Of a DNA stretch of 26,840 nucleotides, positions 7,322-14,949 are shown piece by piece; positions within the stretch are counted from its first letter, which is position 1, and each line of letters starts with the position of its first letter. Source of the DNA: a virus; the IMG/VR virus record IMGVR_UViG_3300027608_000130, positions 1 through 26,840 of that record, one strand, 5' to 3'. The notes beneath the pieces are model-generated. The model saw only the letters and a program-made list of their open reading frames with translations, was not told the origin of the DNA and made no database searches. Made by a program: the position numbers and the translations under genes.

Positions 7322-7752
7322 TTAAAATGTCCTAGAGTTTCAGAGTTAGAGAAGTTGCGCATAATTTCTGCGAGCTTTGGATGTTTTACTTTTTTAAGAA
7401 TTTCCATTTGATCAATTGGCCAGCATGCCATGTTTCGTCCATCATCCATAATCATACCAAATACACTTCTACGATTAGTGCATTCATATATGATTATTAT
7501 ATCACTAAGACTATATTCTATGAAAATTAATCTATCAACATATAAGCATTTCTTTAGGTTGTTCTCATTTGCTTTATTGACAGTGAACGCATTAGAACCG
7601 CGTAAGCGGCTCTGTGTTTTTATTTCTACTTGAAGTCCATCTGCTTGTACGAGATCTTTATCGCCATCATATTTCCAGTCAGAAAGCAATCCACCAAAGA
7701 TAGCTTGGTAATAAATCTCACCAATAGTTCCAAGAGTTTCTTGATTAGTCAT
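7318..7752 (-). CDS. Small PD-(D/E)XK nuclease-like protein
   Basis: 144 aa, first gene after the early promoter at 7758-7787 and first of the modification operon. GTIGEIYYQ (8-16) supplies a helix Glu12. KYDGDKDLV (27-35) supplies Asp31 or Asp33, and QVEIKTQ (41-47) gives the Glu43-x-Lys45 signature, the arrangement seen in PD-(D/E)XK nucleases such as Holliday-junction resolvases and short restriction-type enzymes. Length fits a single nuclease domain. There is no Shine-Dalgarno site, and the ATG lies only 6 bases beyond the -10 box, so the mRNA may be leaderless. Position suggests action on DNA that lacks the phage modification, or repair, but that is an inference. Confidence 0.8.
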   Translation of the reverse strand: MTNQETLGTIGEIYYQAIFGGLLSDWKYDGDKDLVQADGLQVEIKTQSRLRGSNAFTVNKANENNLKKCLYVDRLIFIEYSLSDIIIIYECTNRRSVFGMIMDDGRNMACWPIDQMEILKKVKHPKLAEIMRNFSNSETLGHFK

Positions 7753-7757
7753 GGTTT

Positions 7758-7787
7758 ATTATATCACAAAGACGAATTAATGTACAC
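7758..7787 (-). promoter_or_regulatory. Early promoter A, upstream of the modification operon
   Basis: The -35 region GTGTACA is at 7781-7787, followed by a 17-bp spacer, and TATAAT is at 7758-7763, with a TGn extended -10. The first 16 bases are identical to the promoters at 20965 and 23135. It starts at the stop codon of the primase gene and would drive the genes from 7752 down to the terminator at 3295-3310. Confidence 0.85.
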
Positions 7788-8752
7788 TAAACATTTCTAT
7801 ATGCAAATTCTATAGCTCTGGAGGCTTCAACATTAAGAGGGCGCTTAGAATAGCGATTACTAGTGTCACGATCCAAATTGCGAACGATGTCAACGATTTC
7901 ATATTCTGTTATAGGGTATTTGCGTTTAATAGCACTGCATGCAATGCTAGTCATTATTTTGTAGATCATAGAATATCTTCCAGATCCATCAATTCTTGAA
8001 ATAGTCTTGTAGTCATTAATGAGACTTTTACTTAAGAATGGGCAATCATTATACGATGTCCATTCAAATTCTTTTTTATCTTCGGAAAGCTTTTGTTGAC
8101 GATGCTTAATAATTTCTTTCTGCATACTTTCCGGCAGTCTATCCATGAATGAATTAGACGTACTTGGTGCAGTAAATGCATGCTTAGTTAAAAGAACATC
8201 AACGTCAAGGAAGCTATCAGCACGATGAGTGAAGATAAAATTATGAGCATTAGGATATATCGCAGGTACGTAATACATTCGAGATAAGTCCTTAGTCTGG
8301 GTATCTCCCACCATGCCAAATTCTGTGTTGAGTGCATACCAAAAATGCTTGATTTCTTCACTTCTAACAGTTCTTGTAAGTGGGAATACGAGACGGAACT
8401 TTGGCGTAATCCGAGTACTACTAGCAGTAGAATAACAAACGTAATAAATGTTTGGATATAATTTAGCCAATGCATTTTCAAGATCTCCATCATAAGTGGC
8501 GTTATCAACATCAAGAGCAGCCCAAGCAGCCCATTCAATTACGTTTGCGTTTGCTCTAGTAGTATCTGGCTTATAAACAGCCGGCGATATAAGAGGTGAT
8601 GCATGTTTTACAAACTCACCGCGCTTAGCCTTATATCCTTTAATCGTGGAAAGATAGTACAGCGACTTCTCAAACTTTTCAAAGGTTTCAAAATCAATGC
8701 GAGTATCCGTCTTATTATCAAAGATTGACTTAAACACGGTGAGCGAAAACAT
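7787..8752 (-). CDS. AEP-like DNA primase
   Basis: 321 aa; start overlaps the upstream stop as TAATG. The N-terminal half shows AALDVDN (79-84, Asp81 and Asp83, motif I), YSTASS (107-112) followed by KFRLVFPL (118-125, motif II region), and Asp150 with SRMYYVP (157-163). This order fits archaeo-eukaryotic-type primase domains found in plasmid and phage primases. The motif II His of many AEPs is not obvious. No zinc-finger or TOPRIM motifs of the DnaG-type T4 gp61 are visible. The C-terminal third is helical and basic (RQQK, RYSKRP) and may bind the helicase or DNA. It occupies the gene 61 slot after helicase gene 41. It would lay RNA primers for the lagging strand. AEP assignment is by motif only. 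Confidence 0.75.
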   Translation of the reverse strand: MFSLTVFKSIFDNKTDTRIDFETFEKFEKSLYYLSTIKGYKAKRGEFVKHASPLISPAVYKPDTTRANANVIEWAAWAALDVDNATYDGDLENALAKLYPNIYYVCYSTASSTRITPKFRLVFPLTRTVRSEEIKHFWYALNTEFGMVGDTQTKDLSRMYYVPAIYPNAHNFIFTHRADSFLDVDVLLTKHAFTAPSTSNSFMDRLPESMQKEIIKHRQQKLSEDKKEFEWTSYNDCPFLSKSLINDYKTISRIDGSGRYSMIYKIMTSIACSAIKRKYPITEYEIVDIVRNLDRDTSNRYSKRPLNVEASRAIEFAYRNV

Positions 8753-9153
8753 TACTTTTGTACCTTACTTAGCAGTCCAACATTATCTGCATGACTTGGT
8801 GCAATCCATCCTTCGGGCTTAATCAAGTCAGGCAATCCTAGAGGATTAGGACGACTTGCTTTGATACCAACTTCTTTTGTCATGTTTGATTCTAGTACAC
8901 GATCCCATGCGGTATGTGCATCAACATCTAGTGCATCAAGAGTTCCAATAGCTACCACGCAAAGATCGATCAATGCGTCAACGGTGTCATCGCCATTGTT
9001 TGATACGATCATTTCATCTAGTTCTTCTTGCAAAAACTTAATACGAAACTGAATAAACGCCATAAGTTTTGCTTTGTCTAATCCACGAATCACTTGATTA
9101 ACACCGAATTTTGCATGCATATCCTGCATGTCTTTTACCCAATTAGTACTCAT
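8752..9153 (-). CDS. MazG/HisE-like nucleotide pyrophosphohydrolase
   Basis: 133 aa with its own promoter (9170-9199) and a well-placed AGGAG site. FLQEELDEM (40-48) followed by DDTVDALIDLCV (55-66) matches the ExxE-x(n)-DxxxD metal-binding pattern of all-alpha NTP pyrophosphohydrolases (MazG, HisE and relatives). Glu44, Glu47, Asp59 and Asp63 are the likely ligands. The C-terminal 40 residues (Pro/Gly-rich) are outside the fold. These enzymes hydrolyse (d)NTPs to monophosphates. In a hydroxymethylcytosine phage one such enzyme is needed to remove dCTP, so it is one candidate for that job. The stop overlaps the primase ATG, which suggests translational coupling. Confidence 0.82.
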   Translation of the reverse strand: MSTNWVKDMQDMHAKFGVNQVIRGLDKAKLMAFIQFRIKFLQEELDEMIVSNNGDDTVDALIDLCVVAIGTLDALDVDAHTAWDRVLESNMTKEVGIKASRPNPLGLPDLIKPEGWIAPSHADNVGLLSKVQK

Positions 9154-9169
9154 ATATTCTCCTATAACA

Positions 9170-9199
9170 ATTATAACACATTACCATTAAAATGTAAAC
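9170..9199 (-). promoter_or_regulatory. Early promoter E, upstream of the MazG-like gene
   Basis: GTTTACA at 9193-9199, 17-bp spacer, TATAAT at 9170-9175, with TGT before the -10. GTTTACA is the T4 early-promoter -35 form. It overlaps the last codons of the helicase gene. The predicted start point falls at the AGGAG site, so the leader is about 10 bases. Confidence 0.85.
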
Positions 9200-10578
9200 C
9201 CTTCACCGGCACTTTTCATCCTTTTGCCAAATGAAGTCTTATCAAATGCTGGTCCATCATCTTGACCGGCATCTGAAATATTCTTTTGTGCAGATTCCTC
9301 AACATCATATAGTTTCATTCTAGATCTATCGACACCAATAACAAATCGTTTATAATAGTTAACATCATTGTAACGATTCTTAAGTTGCTTAACCATGATC
9401 TGATTAAGATTTTCAAGTTCTTCTGTGGAGATCAATGCAAACATAAGATCGGTTGTTGCTGGAAGACCAAATGATTCAGAAGTATCTTCAAGTCCAACGT
9501 CAGTATTGCCAAAGCCGCCACGAGTAGTTTGTGTTGCACTTATGATTGGCACATTATACTCAACTGCAAGACCACGAAGTTCTTCGGCAATTGACTTTAC
9601 AAATGTATATGAATTAACACCGGCACCAGCTTTCATACGAGCAGAAGAACAAATATTTAAATAATCAATGATGATTAAGTCTGGTGTAAAGTTGCGTTTC
9701 ATCTTTAACTCTTCAAGCAATGCTTTAAAGTGGCCAGAGTGTGCGGCTGCTGTAGGGTATTCCTTAACAATTAATTTGCCAGCAGTTTTCTTGATTAGTT
9801 TACCTAGACGTGTTTCATAGATGTCCTTAGTAACTTTACTAAGTTCTTCCATTGTCATGTTCAATAAATTAGCATCAATACGTTCTGCAATACGTTCTTC
9901 TGCCATTTCCATTGTAATGTACAGAACGTTCTTACCTTGCATTAAGGCAGCAGCAGCCATGTGACACATGAACAATGACTTACCCACACCAGTTCCAGCA
10001 AGTATAACATTAAGAGTTTTCTTGGATAGACCACCTTTTGTTATCTTATTGAATAGATCTAGATCAAACTCAAGCTTTTCTTCTTTGCGATTATAGAAGT
10101 CATATCGTTCCTCAAAGTCTTCAAGGTAATCATGGCCTACAGATGAATCAAAGGATACGGCCAATGCATCGGATAGCATTGAAGGAATAGCATCTTCAGT
10201 ACGAACTTTGTCTTTACCTTCGATGATTTCAAACGAATCGATGATTGCGTTATACACTGCTTGCTTCTTACAGAAGGCTTCAGTATTTTTGTACAACCAA
10301 TCATCGTTGTCTGTTTTGAATGTAAGTTCGTTGATGTAGGTTTCAACTTGACTTAACTGATCACCGCGAAGATCCTTACGCTTGCCGAGTTGAATTGCAA
10401 GGATATCAAGTGATGCTGGCTTGTTATACTGTGTAAAGAAAGAAACTAACTCTTGTGCAACCACTTTCTCAAAGTGATCTGAGAAATACTCAGTCTTTAG
10501 GAATGGTACCACCTTTCGGCAATACGCTTCATTGTGCATCAGATTCGATAGAATCGTCTTCTCTATTTTGTTCGCCAT
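9187..10578 (-). CDS. 41: Replicative DNA helicase (T4 gp41-like, DnaB family)
   Basis: 463 aa from the ATG at 10578; a TTG one codon upstream is possible but less likely. T4 gp41 is 475 aa. An N-terminal helical domain (about 1-160) is followed by the RecA-like motor. Walker A is AGTGVGKSLF near 195-205. The MEMAEERIAERI helix follows, Walker B is LIIIDYLNI near 300, and SATQTTRGG corresponds to the H3/H4 region of DnaB-type helicases. The hexamer moves 5' to 3' on the lagging strand and works with the primase encoded two genes downstream. The start lies inside the end of the preceding 114-aa gene. The C-terminus is FTF-ending and basic. Confidence 0.95.
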   Translation of the reverse strand: MANKIEKTILSNLMHNEAYCRKVVPFLKTEYFSDHFEKVVAQELVSFFTQYNKPASLDILAIQLGKRKDLRGDQLSQVETYINELTFKTDNDDWLYKNTEAFCKKQAVYNAIIDSFEIIEGKDKVRTEDAIPSMLSDALAVSFDSSVGHDYLEDFEERYDFYNRKEEKLEFDLDLFNKITKGGLSKKTLNVILAGTGVGKSLFMCHMAAAALMQGKNVLYITMEMAEERIAERIDANLLNMTMEELSKVTKDIYETRLGKLIKKTAGKLIVKEYPTAAAHSGHFKALLEELKMKRNFTPDLIIIDYLNICSSARMKAGAGVNSYTFVKSIAEELRGLAVEYNVPIISATQTTRGGFGNTDVGLEDTSESFGLPATTDLMFALISTEELENLNQIMVKQLKNRYNDVNYYKRFVIGVDRSRMKLYDVEESAQKNISDAGQDDGPAFDKTSFGKRMKSAGEGFTF

Positions 10579-10873
10579 CAATAAATCCCATCTTATCGCG
10601 CTCTATTCCATAATAGAGTAGTGCTGTTATAAAATCACCAAGTTCTTTTTCAAAGACTTCTTTGTCGAAGTCTTTTAAATGGTGAGGAACATCATGTAAG
10701 TGATATTCAAATGCAATAGTGAGAGTATCGTCATTCTCTCTAAACTTAACGTCAGTATATGAGAAGACGATATCCGCAAAATCTCCAGTAGTAAATGCTA
10801 ATGCATGAAGATCACCTGTTGGAGAACTCTTACCTAAAACTCTATGCGGTCTCAGAGGCGTTGTCTTCTGCAT
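10529..10873 (-). CDS. Conserved small protein between uvsX and 41 (gene 40 position)
   Basis: 114 aa, overlapping the end of uvsX by 32 bases and the start of the helicase gene by 50, so it is wedged tightly between two replication genes. It occupies the position that gene 40 has in T4, and T4 gp40 is of similar length, but I cannot show sequence homology. The middle is beta-rich (DIVFSYTDVKF, then LTIAFEYHL). A helical stretch with LGDFITALLYYG follows, and the tail is very acidic (DGEQNREDDSIESD). There is no membrane segment and no catalytic motif. It could be a small accessory or assembly factor; function not assigned. Confidence 0.75.
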   Translation of the reverse strand: MQKTTPLRPHRVLGKSSPTGDLHALAFTTGDFADIVFSYTDVKFRENDDTLTIAFEYHLHDVPHHLKDFDKEVFEKELGDFITALLYYGIERDKMGFIDGEQNREDDSIESDAQ

Positions 10874-11927
10874 ATGTTTCCATTTCTTCTAAAATTTCAT
10901 GATCGCTAATCATCTCGCCGTGAGAAACTTGATAACGTTCTTTAACCCAGTTTCTAAATGATGCATCCATAAGAATAGAACTCCAGAATTCGCTAGAGTC
11001 TGTGTCCTTAATGCGCCATTTTTTATCTTCCATCTCACCAGTCGATTGATCTACTTTTGCATACCAACCATTGCTTGGTTTGATAACGTGCTTAGATTCA
11101 AGCGCCATGTCTAGAAGTCCAGACCATTTACTTAGTCCACCTTCAAACTTAACGCAGATTGGAATCTTAGATTTTTCACGAACATAACGAGATTTCTCAA
11201 CATTAATAATAAAGTTATAACCAATTAGATCAGTGCCGTCTTTTTCTTGTTGACGACCAAGAATAAAGATGTTATCAGCTGATAAATAAATTCCAGTTCC
11301 ACCAGACACAATTGCCTTAGGATACAATCCCTGTTCCATGTAGATGTGATTAACAGCAACCATTGGAATATCAAGACGATTCAGATAAGGTGTAATCATA
11401 CGAAAGATTGACTTCATCTGCTTTGCGCGAGACATGTCAGCTACAGACTTTCCTTCTAGAGCATCATCCATTTCTTTCTTAGAAGACATGTTACCAAGGG
11501 AGTCTACAACAAAGATAACTCGATCTCCACGATCAAGATTTTCAAGTTGCTTGATAACATCAAATTTAAACTCTTCCATATTCATGATTGGGACATGAAG
11601 AATTCTGGATTTGTCAATCTGAAGTGATGTGAAATAAGCATCGGGTGTACCAAACTCACAATCATAAAAGACCATCACTGCATCTGGATACTTGTCCATA
11701 TAAGACTTAGCCATGATTAAAGAGAACATAGACTTAAAGTGTTTTGAAGGACCACACCATAGTGTGAGACCTGGAACAAATCCACCATCAAGTTCACCCG
11801 ACAATGCAACGTTCATTGCTGGGATTGAAGTTTGAATCATGTCCTTCTTAGTGAAGAACTTAGACTGAGACAGAATTGCCGAGTCTTTAATTGTAGTATT
11901 TTTTTTAATTTTATCTAGTAAGCTCAT
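10842..11927 (-). CDS. uvsX: UvsX RecA-like recombinase
   Basis: 361 aa against 391 in T4. Walker A is GPSKHFKS (59-66), very like the unusual T4 GPSKSFKS. Walker B is VIFVVDSLGNMSS around 138-150, followed by the acidic helix EMDDALEG, and VNHIY corresponds to the RecA loop region. The C-terminus is acidic (EEMETYAEDNASET), as in UvsX, where it modulates DNA and accessory protein binding. It forms filaments on ssDNA and drives strand invasion for recombination-dependent replication. The ATG has an AAGGAA site, and the gene has its own promoter at 11971-12000. A perfect palindrome AATAGCGCTATT at 11956-11967 sits in the leader near the predicted start of transcription. Confidence 0.96.
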   Translation of the reverse strand: MSLLDKIKKNTTIKDSAILSQSKFFTKKDMIQTSIPAMNVALSGELDGGFVPGLTLWCGPSKHFKSMFSLIMAKSYMDKYPDAVMVFYDCEFGTPDAYFTSLQIDKSRILHVPIMNMEEFKFDVIKQLENLDRGDRVIFVVDSLGNMSSKKEMDDALEGKSVADMSRAKQMKSIFRMITPYLNRLDIPMVAVNHIYMEQGLYPKAIVSGGTGIYLSADNIFILGRQQEKDGTDLIGYNFIINVEKSRYVREKSKIPICVKFEGGLSKWSGLLDMALESKHVIKPSNGWYAKVDQSTGEMEDKKWRIKDTDSSEFWSSILMDASFRNWVKERYQVSHGEMISDHEILEEMETYAEDNASETA

Positions 11928-11970
11928 TGTATTTCCTTAAACGAAGTATGTATTAAATAGCGCTATTACA

Positions 11971-12000
11971 ATTATACCACATATGCTAGTTGATGTACAA
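11971..12000 (-). promoter_or_regulatory. Early promoter D, upstream of uvsX
   Basis: TTGTACA at 11994-12000, 17-bp spacer, TATAAT at 11971-11976 with TGG before it. It lies in the 103-base gap between gene 43 and uvsX, giving a leader of about 37 bases that ends in a good ribosome site. The rest of the gap shows no terminator. Confidence 0.85.
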
Positions 12001-12030
12001 ACATAAAATGATTAAACTGTATACTACTTA

Positions 12031-14559
12031 TTAAGTAAAAAAGTCTTCAAGTGATGCCTCTTCTTCTGCACGCCATCCAATTGAGTGAATGATTATTTTG
12101 GCAGGATCGAGAAAAGCTTTTTCAAATTGTACCGTATTGTCAATAAAGCGATGGAGACCAAACTCAGGAGGCAAAATGCTAGTGAATGCAATAACATCTT
12201 CACGCATAGGATTCCTAGGATTAAGATAAATGTACTTAATCTTTTCACCTTCTTTAATAGCCTCATACTTATTTTCCAGCTTATGTAACTTCAACATGTG
12301 ATTATAAAGTAGTGCTGCTCGTGAATTGATTGGAGTACCCTTCTTATAGATTAGTTTTGGATCGCTGTATTTCTTGAGCGACGATACCCCACGAGGAAAC
12401 GCCTTCTCTTCAGCAGGTAAGGAATCAAATTTCTTTTGGAATTCTTGAATAAAGCTCTGAGTTTGTACTTCCGTGCCACTAATGAGCACTTGAAACAACT
12501 CTTTAAAAGCCTTGCGGCACGTGCTCGGAGTAGACGACTTGATCGCCTCAATACCCATGATCTTAAGTTTTGGTTTTGCATAGCGAACTCCTTCATTATC
12601 TAATACATTTAGAATGTATCGTTTCTTTGCAGTCCAAATTGCACGATCAGCGATACTCTCGCGCTTCATAGTGATACGAGGTTTGTAAACATTTAAGTTA
12701 TCACCGAGTTCACCAAAGCATTTATCGAATACATCAGTTTCGATCTTAGAACAAACACGGCTTAGAAAGTCTACGATCTTATCTTTTGGCATAGAGACTA
12801 CGCCATCTGCGCCATAAACTTTTTGGACTAGATCATTAAGACTTACATAGATTGAATCAGTATCGATTGCGATAACGTAATCTTTATTAGTCTTAAGCAT
12901 ATCATTCAGATACTTATTAAGATGCTTCTCGCCCCACTTAATAATCATCTGACCAGAGATAGTAACACCTTCTGCAATTTCCATTGTGAAGTAACGGAAG
13001 TACTTATTACCAAGAGCACCATAGAGTGAATTCAAAAGAATCTTAATCGCGGTTTGTTGGTTTTCAAAGTGGGCGATATCACGTTCAATGCGATACACTT
13101 CTACTTTATCAGTGCGATCACATACTTCAAGTTCCTTCTTGGATTCAATCATCTTCTTCTTGATCACAACCCGTTCATCATACATTTCTTCAATGATCTT
13201 TGGCATGAAGCCTTGTTTGTGTTTGGAGAAGTATTGACCAGTTCCAGCCATGCACTTATCTGTTGTATTTTTAATACCACTAAGACAAGTTTCTACATTT
13301 ACATTCTGTGCGATATCACCTTTAAGAATAGTTTCAGGTGACATGTTCCATTGTACAATGATGTTTGGATAAAGTGAGTTAACGTCAAAGGAAGCAACCC
13401 AATCATGAACTCCGCACTGAGGATCTTTAACATATCCACCTTCATAGTCAGTCTTGTAACTATTCTTATTTGGTGGAATGATGATGTTGTCAGCCATCAG
13501 TGTACGGTGAATCAATGCATCCCAGATTGCAACAGTGCCCATTGTATCAGAGTAGTTCACACCGGCCTTGTACGCCATAGTCAAACATAACGTAATCATG
13601 GCGATCTTATCTTCCATGCGATCGACAAGCCATACGTCCTTGATGTTGTAATCAATAAACTTCTGGTGATCGGTAAGATAGAGACTGTATAGACTACCAT
13701 CGTATTCCAACTTGCGTTCACTAAGAACAACCTCAGCAATATGATCTAGCTTGTATGATTCCTGTGGACCAAACGAATATCCAAACTTCTGGAATAGATC
13801 AAGGTAATCGAGTTGAGCAATGCCGGTGATTTCATACACTTGAACCATGCCTTTACGCATAGTAACCATTTTAGCTTCAACCATTCCCCACGGTGAAAGC
13901 TTCTTAGCTTCATCTTCACCGAGCAAACGATTAATACGATTGATAAGATATGGAATATCGAATGTACGAATGTTCCAACCTGTTACTACATCAGGACATA
14001 GGAATTCATCATGCCAAAAAGCAACAAATTGTTTTAGGAGTGTTATCTCATCTTTGCACTTCATATAACGAATCTGGCAATCTTTCATGAGTGCCTTAGT
14101 CGTGTCATATTCGCCAAGGGCCCACACAAAGTAAACATTAAGAATGCTGTCTTTAATGCCAATAGCAGTTATAGTATGTGCTGCTTGATCTGGTTCAGGG
14201 AAACCTTCATTGGAAGCAACCTCAATATCGAGAGTATGAACTCGAATTAGATTACGATCAAACTTAATTTCACCGGGAAAGTCTTCAGCAATAAATTGAG
14301 TAATGTAATTGGTGTTACCATAGATGTTGAAGTTTTCAACGCCTTCATATTTCTCGACAAACTCCTTTGCCTCACGCATAGAAGCAAGTTTGATAGGATC
14401 TACGTTAGTCCCATCGAGAGCATTGAATTTAGATCTACCTTTACCTTTGACGTAAAGAGTTGGTTTGAAAGAAATCTTTCGTTTGACGCGAACACCATCT
14501 TCATATCCACGATAGAGAAGTGAGTTGCCATAGCGGTTAACTGAAGTATAGAATCGCAT
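12031..14559 (-). CDS. 43: Family B DNA polymerase (T4 gp43-like)
   Basis: 842 aa against 898 in T4. Proofreading exonuclease motifs are LDIEVAS (Asp111, Glu113), NIRTFD (Asp201) and YNIKD (Asp308). Polymerase motifs are FDVNSLYP (motif A, Asp392), KILLNSLYG (motif B, 506-513) and DTDS (motif C, Asp566 and Asp568), with TAKKRYIL as the KxY motif. The C-terminus EEASLEDFFT fits the T4-type sliding-clamp binding tail. It copies phage DNA with the gp45 clamp and gp44/62 loader encoded upstream. No Shine-Dalgarno site precedes the ATG; instead a perfect 12-bp hairpin ends 11 bases before it (separate entry), suggesting translational autoregulation as in T4. Confidence 0.98.
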   Translation of the reverse strand: MRFYTSVNRYGNSLLYRGYEDGVRVKRKISFKPTLYVKGKGRSKFNALDGTNVDPIKLASMREAKEFVEKYEGVENFNIYGNTNYITQFIAEDFPGEIKFDRNLIRVHTLDIEVASNEGFPEPDQAAHTITAIGIKDSILNVYFVWALGEYDTTKALMKDCQIRYMKCKDEITLLKQFVAFWHDEFLCPDVVTGWNIRTFDIPYLINRINRLLGEDEAKKLSPWGMVEAKMVTMRKGMVQVYEITGIAQLDYLDLFQKFGYSFGPQESYKLDHIAEVVLSERKLEYDGSLYSLYLTDHQKFIDYNIKDVWLVDRMEDKIAMITLCLTMAYKAGVNYSDTMGTVAIWDALIHRTLMADNIIIPPNKNSYKTDYEGGYVKDPQCGVHDWVASFDVNSLYPNIIVQWNMSPETILKGDIAQNVNVETCLSGIKNTTDKCMAGTGQYFSKHKQGFMPKIIEEMYDERVVIKKKMIESKKELEVCDRTDKVEVYRIERDIAHFENQQTAIKILLNSLYGALGNKYFRYFTMEIAEGVTISGQMIIKWGEKHLNKYLNDMLKTNKDYVIAIDTDSIYVSLNDLVQKVYGADGVVSMPKDKIVDFLSRVCSKIETDVFDKCFGELGDNLNVYKPRITMKRESIADRAIWTAKKRYILNVLDNEGVRYAKPKLKIMGIEAIKSSTPSTCRKAFKELFQVLISGTEVQTQSFIQEFQKKFDSLPAEEKAFPRGVSSLKKYSDPKLIYKKGTPINSRAALLYNHMLKLHKLENKYEAIKEGEKIKYIYLNPRNPMREDVIAFTSILPPEFGLHRFIDNTVQFEKAFLDPAKIIIHSIGWRAEEEASLEDFFT

Positions 14560-14570
14560 AGTATAAAGTA

Positions 14571-14602
14571 AAACAGGGTATAAAGTTAATTATACCCTGT
14601 TT
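14571..14602 (-). promoter_or_regulatory. Hairpin in gene 43 leader: candidate gp43 operator (or terminator)
   Basis: A perfect 12-bp inverted repeat encloses an 8-base loop, ATTAACTT on the minus strand, and ends 11 bases before the gene 43 start. The T4 gp43 operator also has an 8-base loop (AAUAACUC). The four positions shared by that loop and its known SELEX variant AGCAACCU, namely A1, A4, A5 and C6, are all present here. The stem is longer than in T4, and the bases after it (TTTACTTTATAC) are only weakly U-rich, so intrinsic termination is the alternative reading. Confidence 0.65.
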
Positions 14603-14619
14603 AAGATTAAAAGTAAAAT

Positions 14620-14928
14620 TTAAACGATCATCTTCGGCATTTCAGACGCAGAAGCAATCATAATGCCAGATCCAAAGATCCTGCTATATTCATTACTCAA
14701 TTTGACATCTATTTCCATATAACCAGCAATTGATGTTTTGTAAATTGTAATAGTGTTATCCTTAGCAAATGGAGAATATGGAGCAAATGCTGCGCCAACT
14801 CTACCATCTTCTGTTTGTTGTACTACAATAGCAGCTGGATTCTTTAAAATAATCTCCGTTGGAGTATCCTTTTCAAGATTAGCTATAATATCTTCACCAC
14901 TAATAAGTTTGTAAACTTTCACTACCAT
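14620..14928 (-). CDS. Small beta-rich protein, possibly Sm-like
   Basis: 102 aa with a good GGAG ribosome site. The sequence is almost all predicted beta strand: VYKLISGEDIIANLE (5-19), TEIILKNPAAIVV (24-36), VGAAFAPYSPFA (44-55) and YSRIFGSGIMI near 81-91. The pattern of LISGEDIIA, then LKNP, a central hydrophobic strand and a closing IFGSGI recurs in short proteins of marine T4-like phages. It looks to me like an Sm/Lsm-type barrel, which would imply RNA binding, but I cannot confirm this. It lies between hsp20 and gene 43, immediately upstream of the polymerase hairpin. No catalytic motif, signal peptide or membrane segment is visible. Confidence 0.78.
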   Translation of the reverse strand: MVVKVYKLISGEDIIANLEKDTPTEIILKNPAAIVVQQTEDGRVGAAFAPYSPFAKDNTITIYKTSIAGYMEIDVKLSNEYSRIFGSGIMIASASEMPKMIV

Positions 14929-14949
14929 AATAACTCCAATTGTTAAATT

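Noticed and set aside
11956-11967. Perfect palindrome AATAGCGCTATT in the uvsX leader
   Set aside because: It overlaps the predicted transcription start and could be an operator, but it is short, has no loop and no second copy was noticed.
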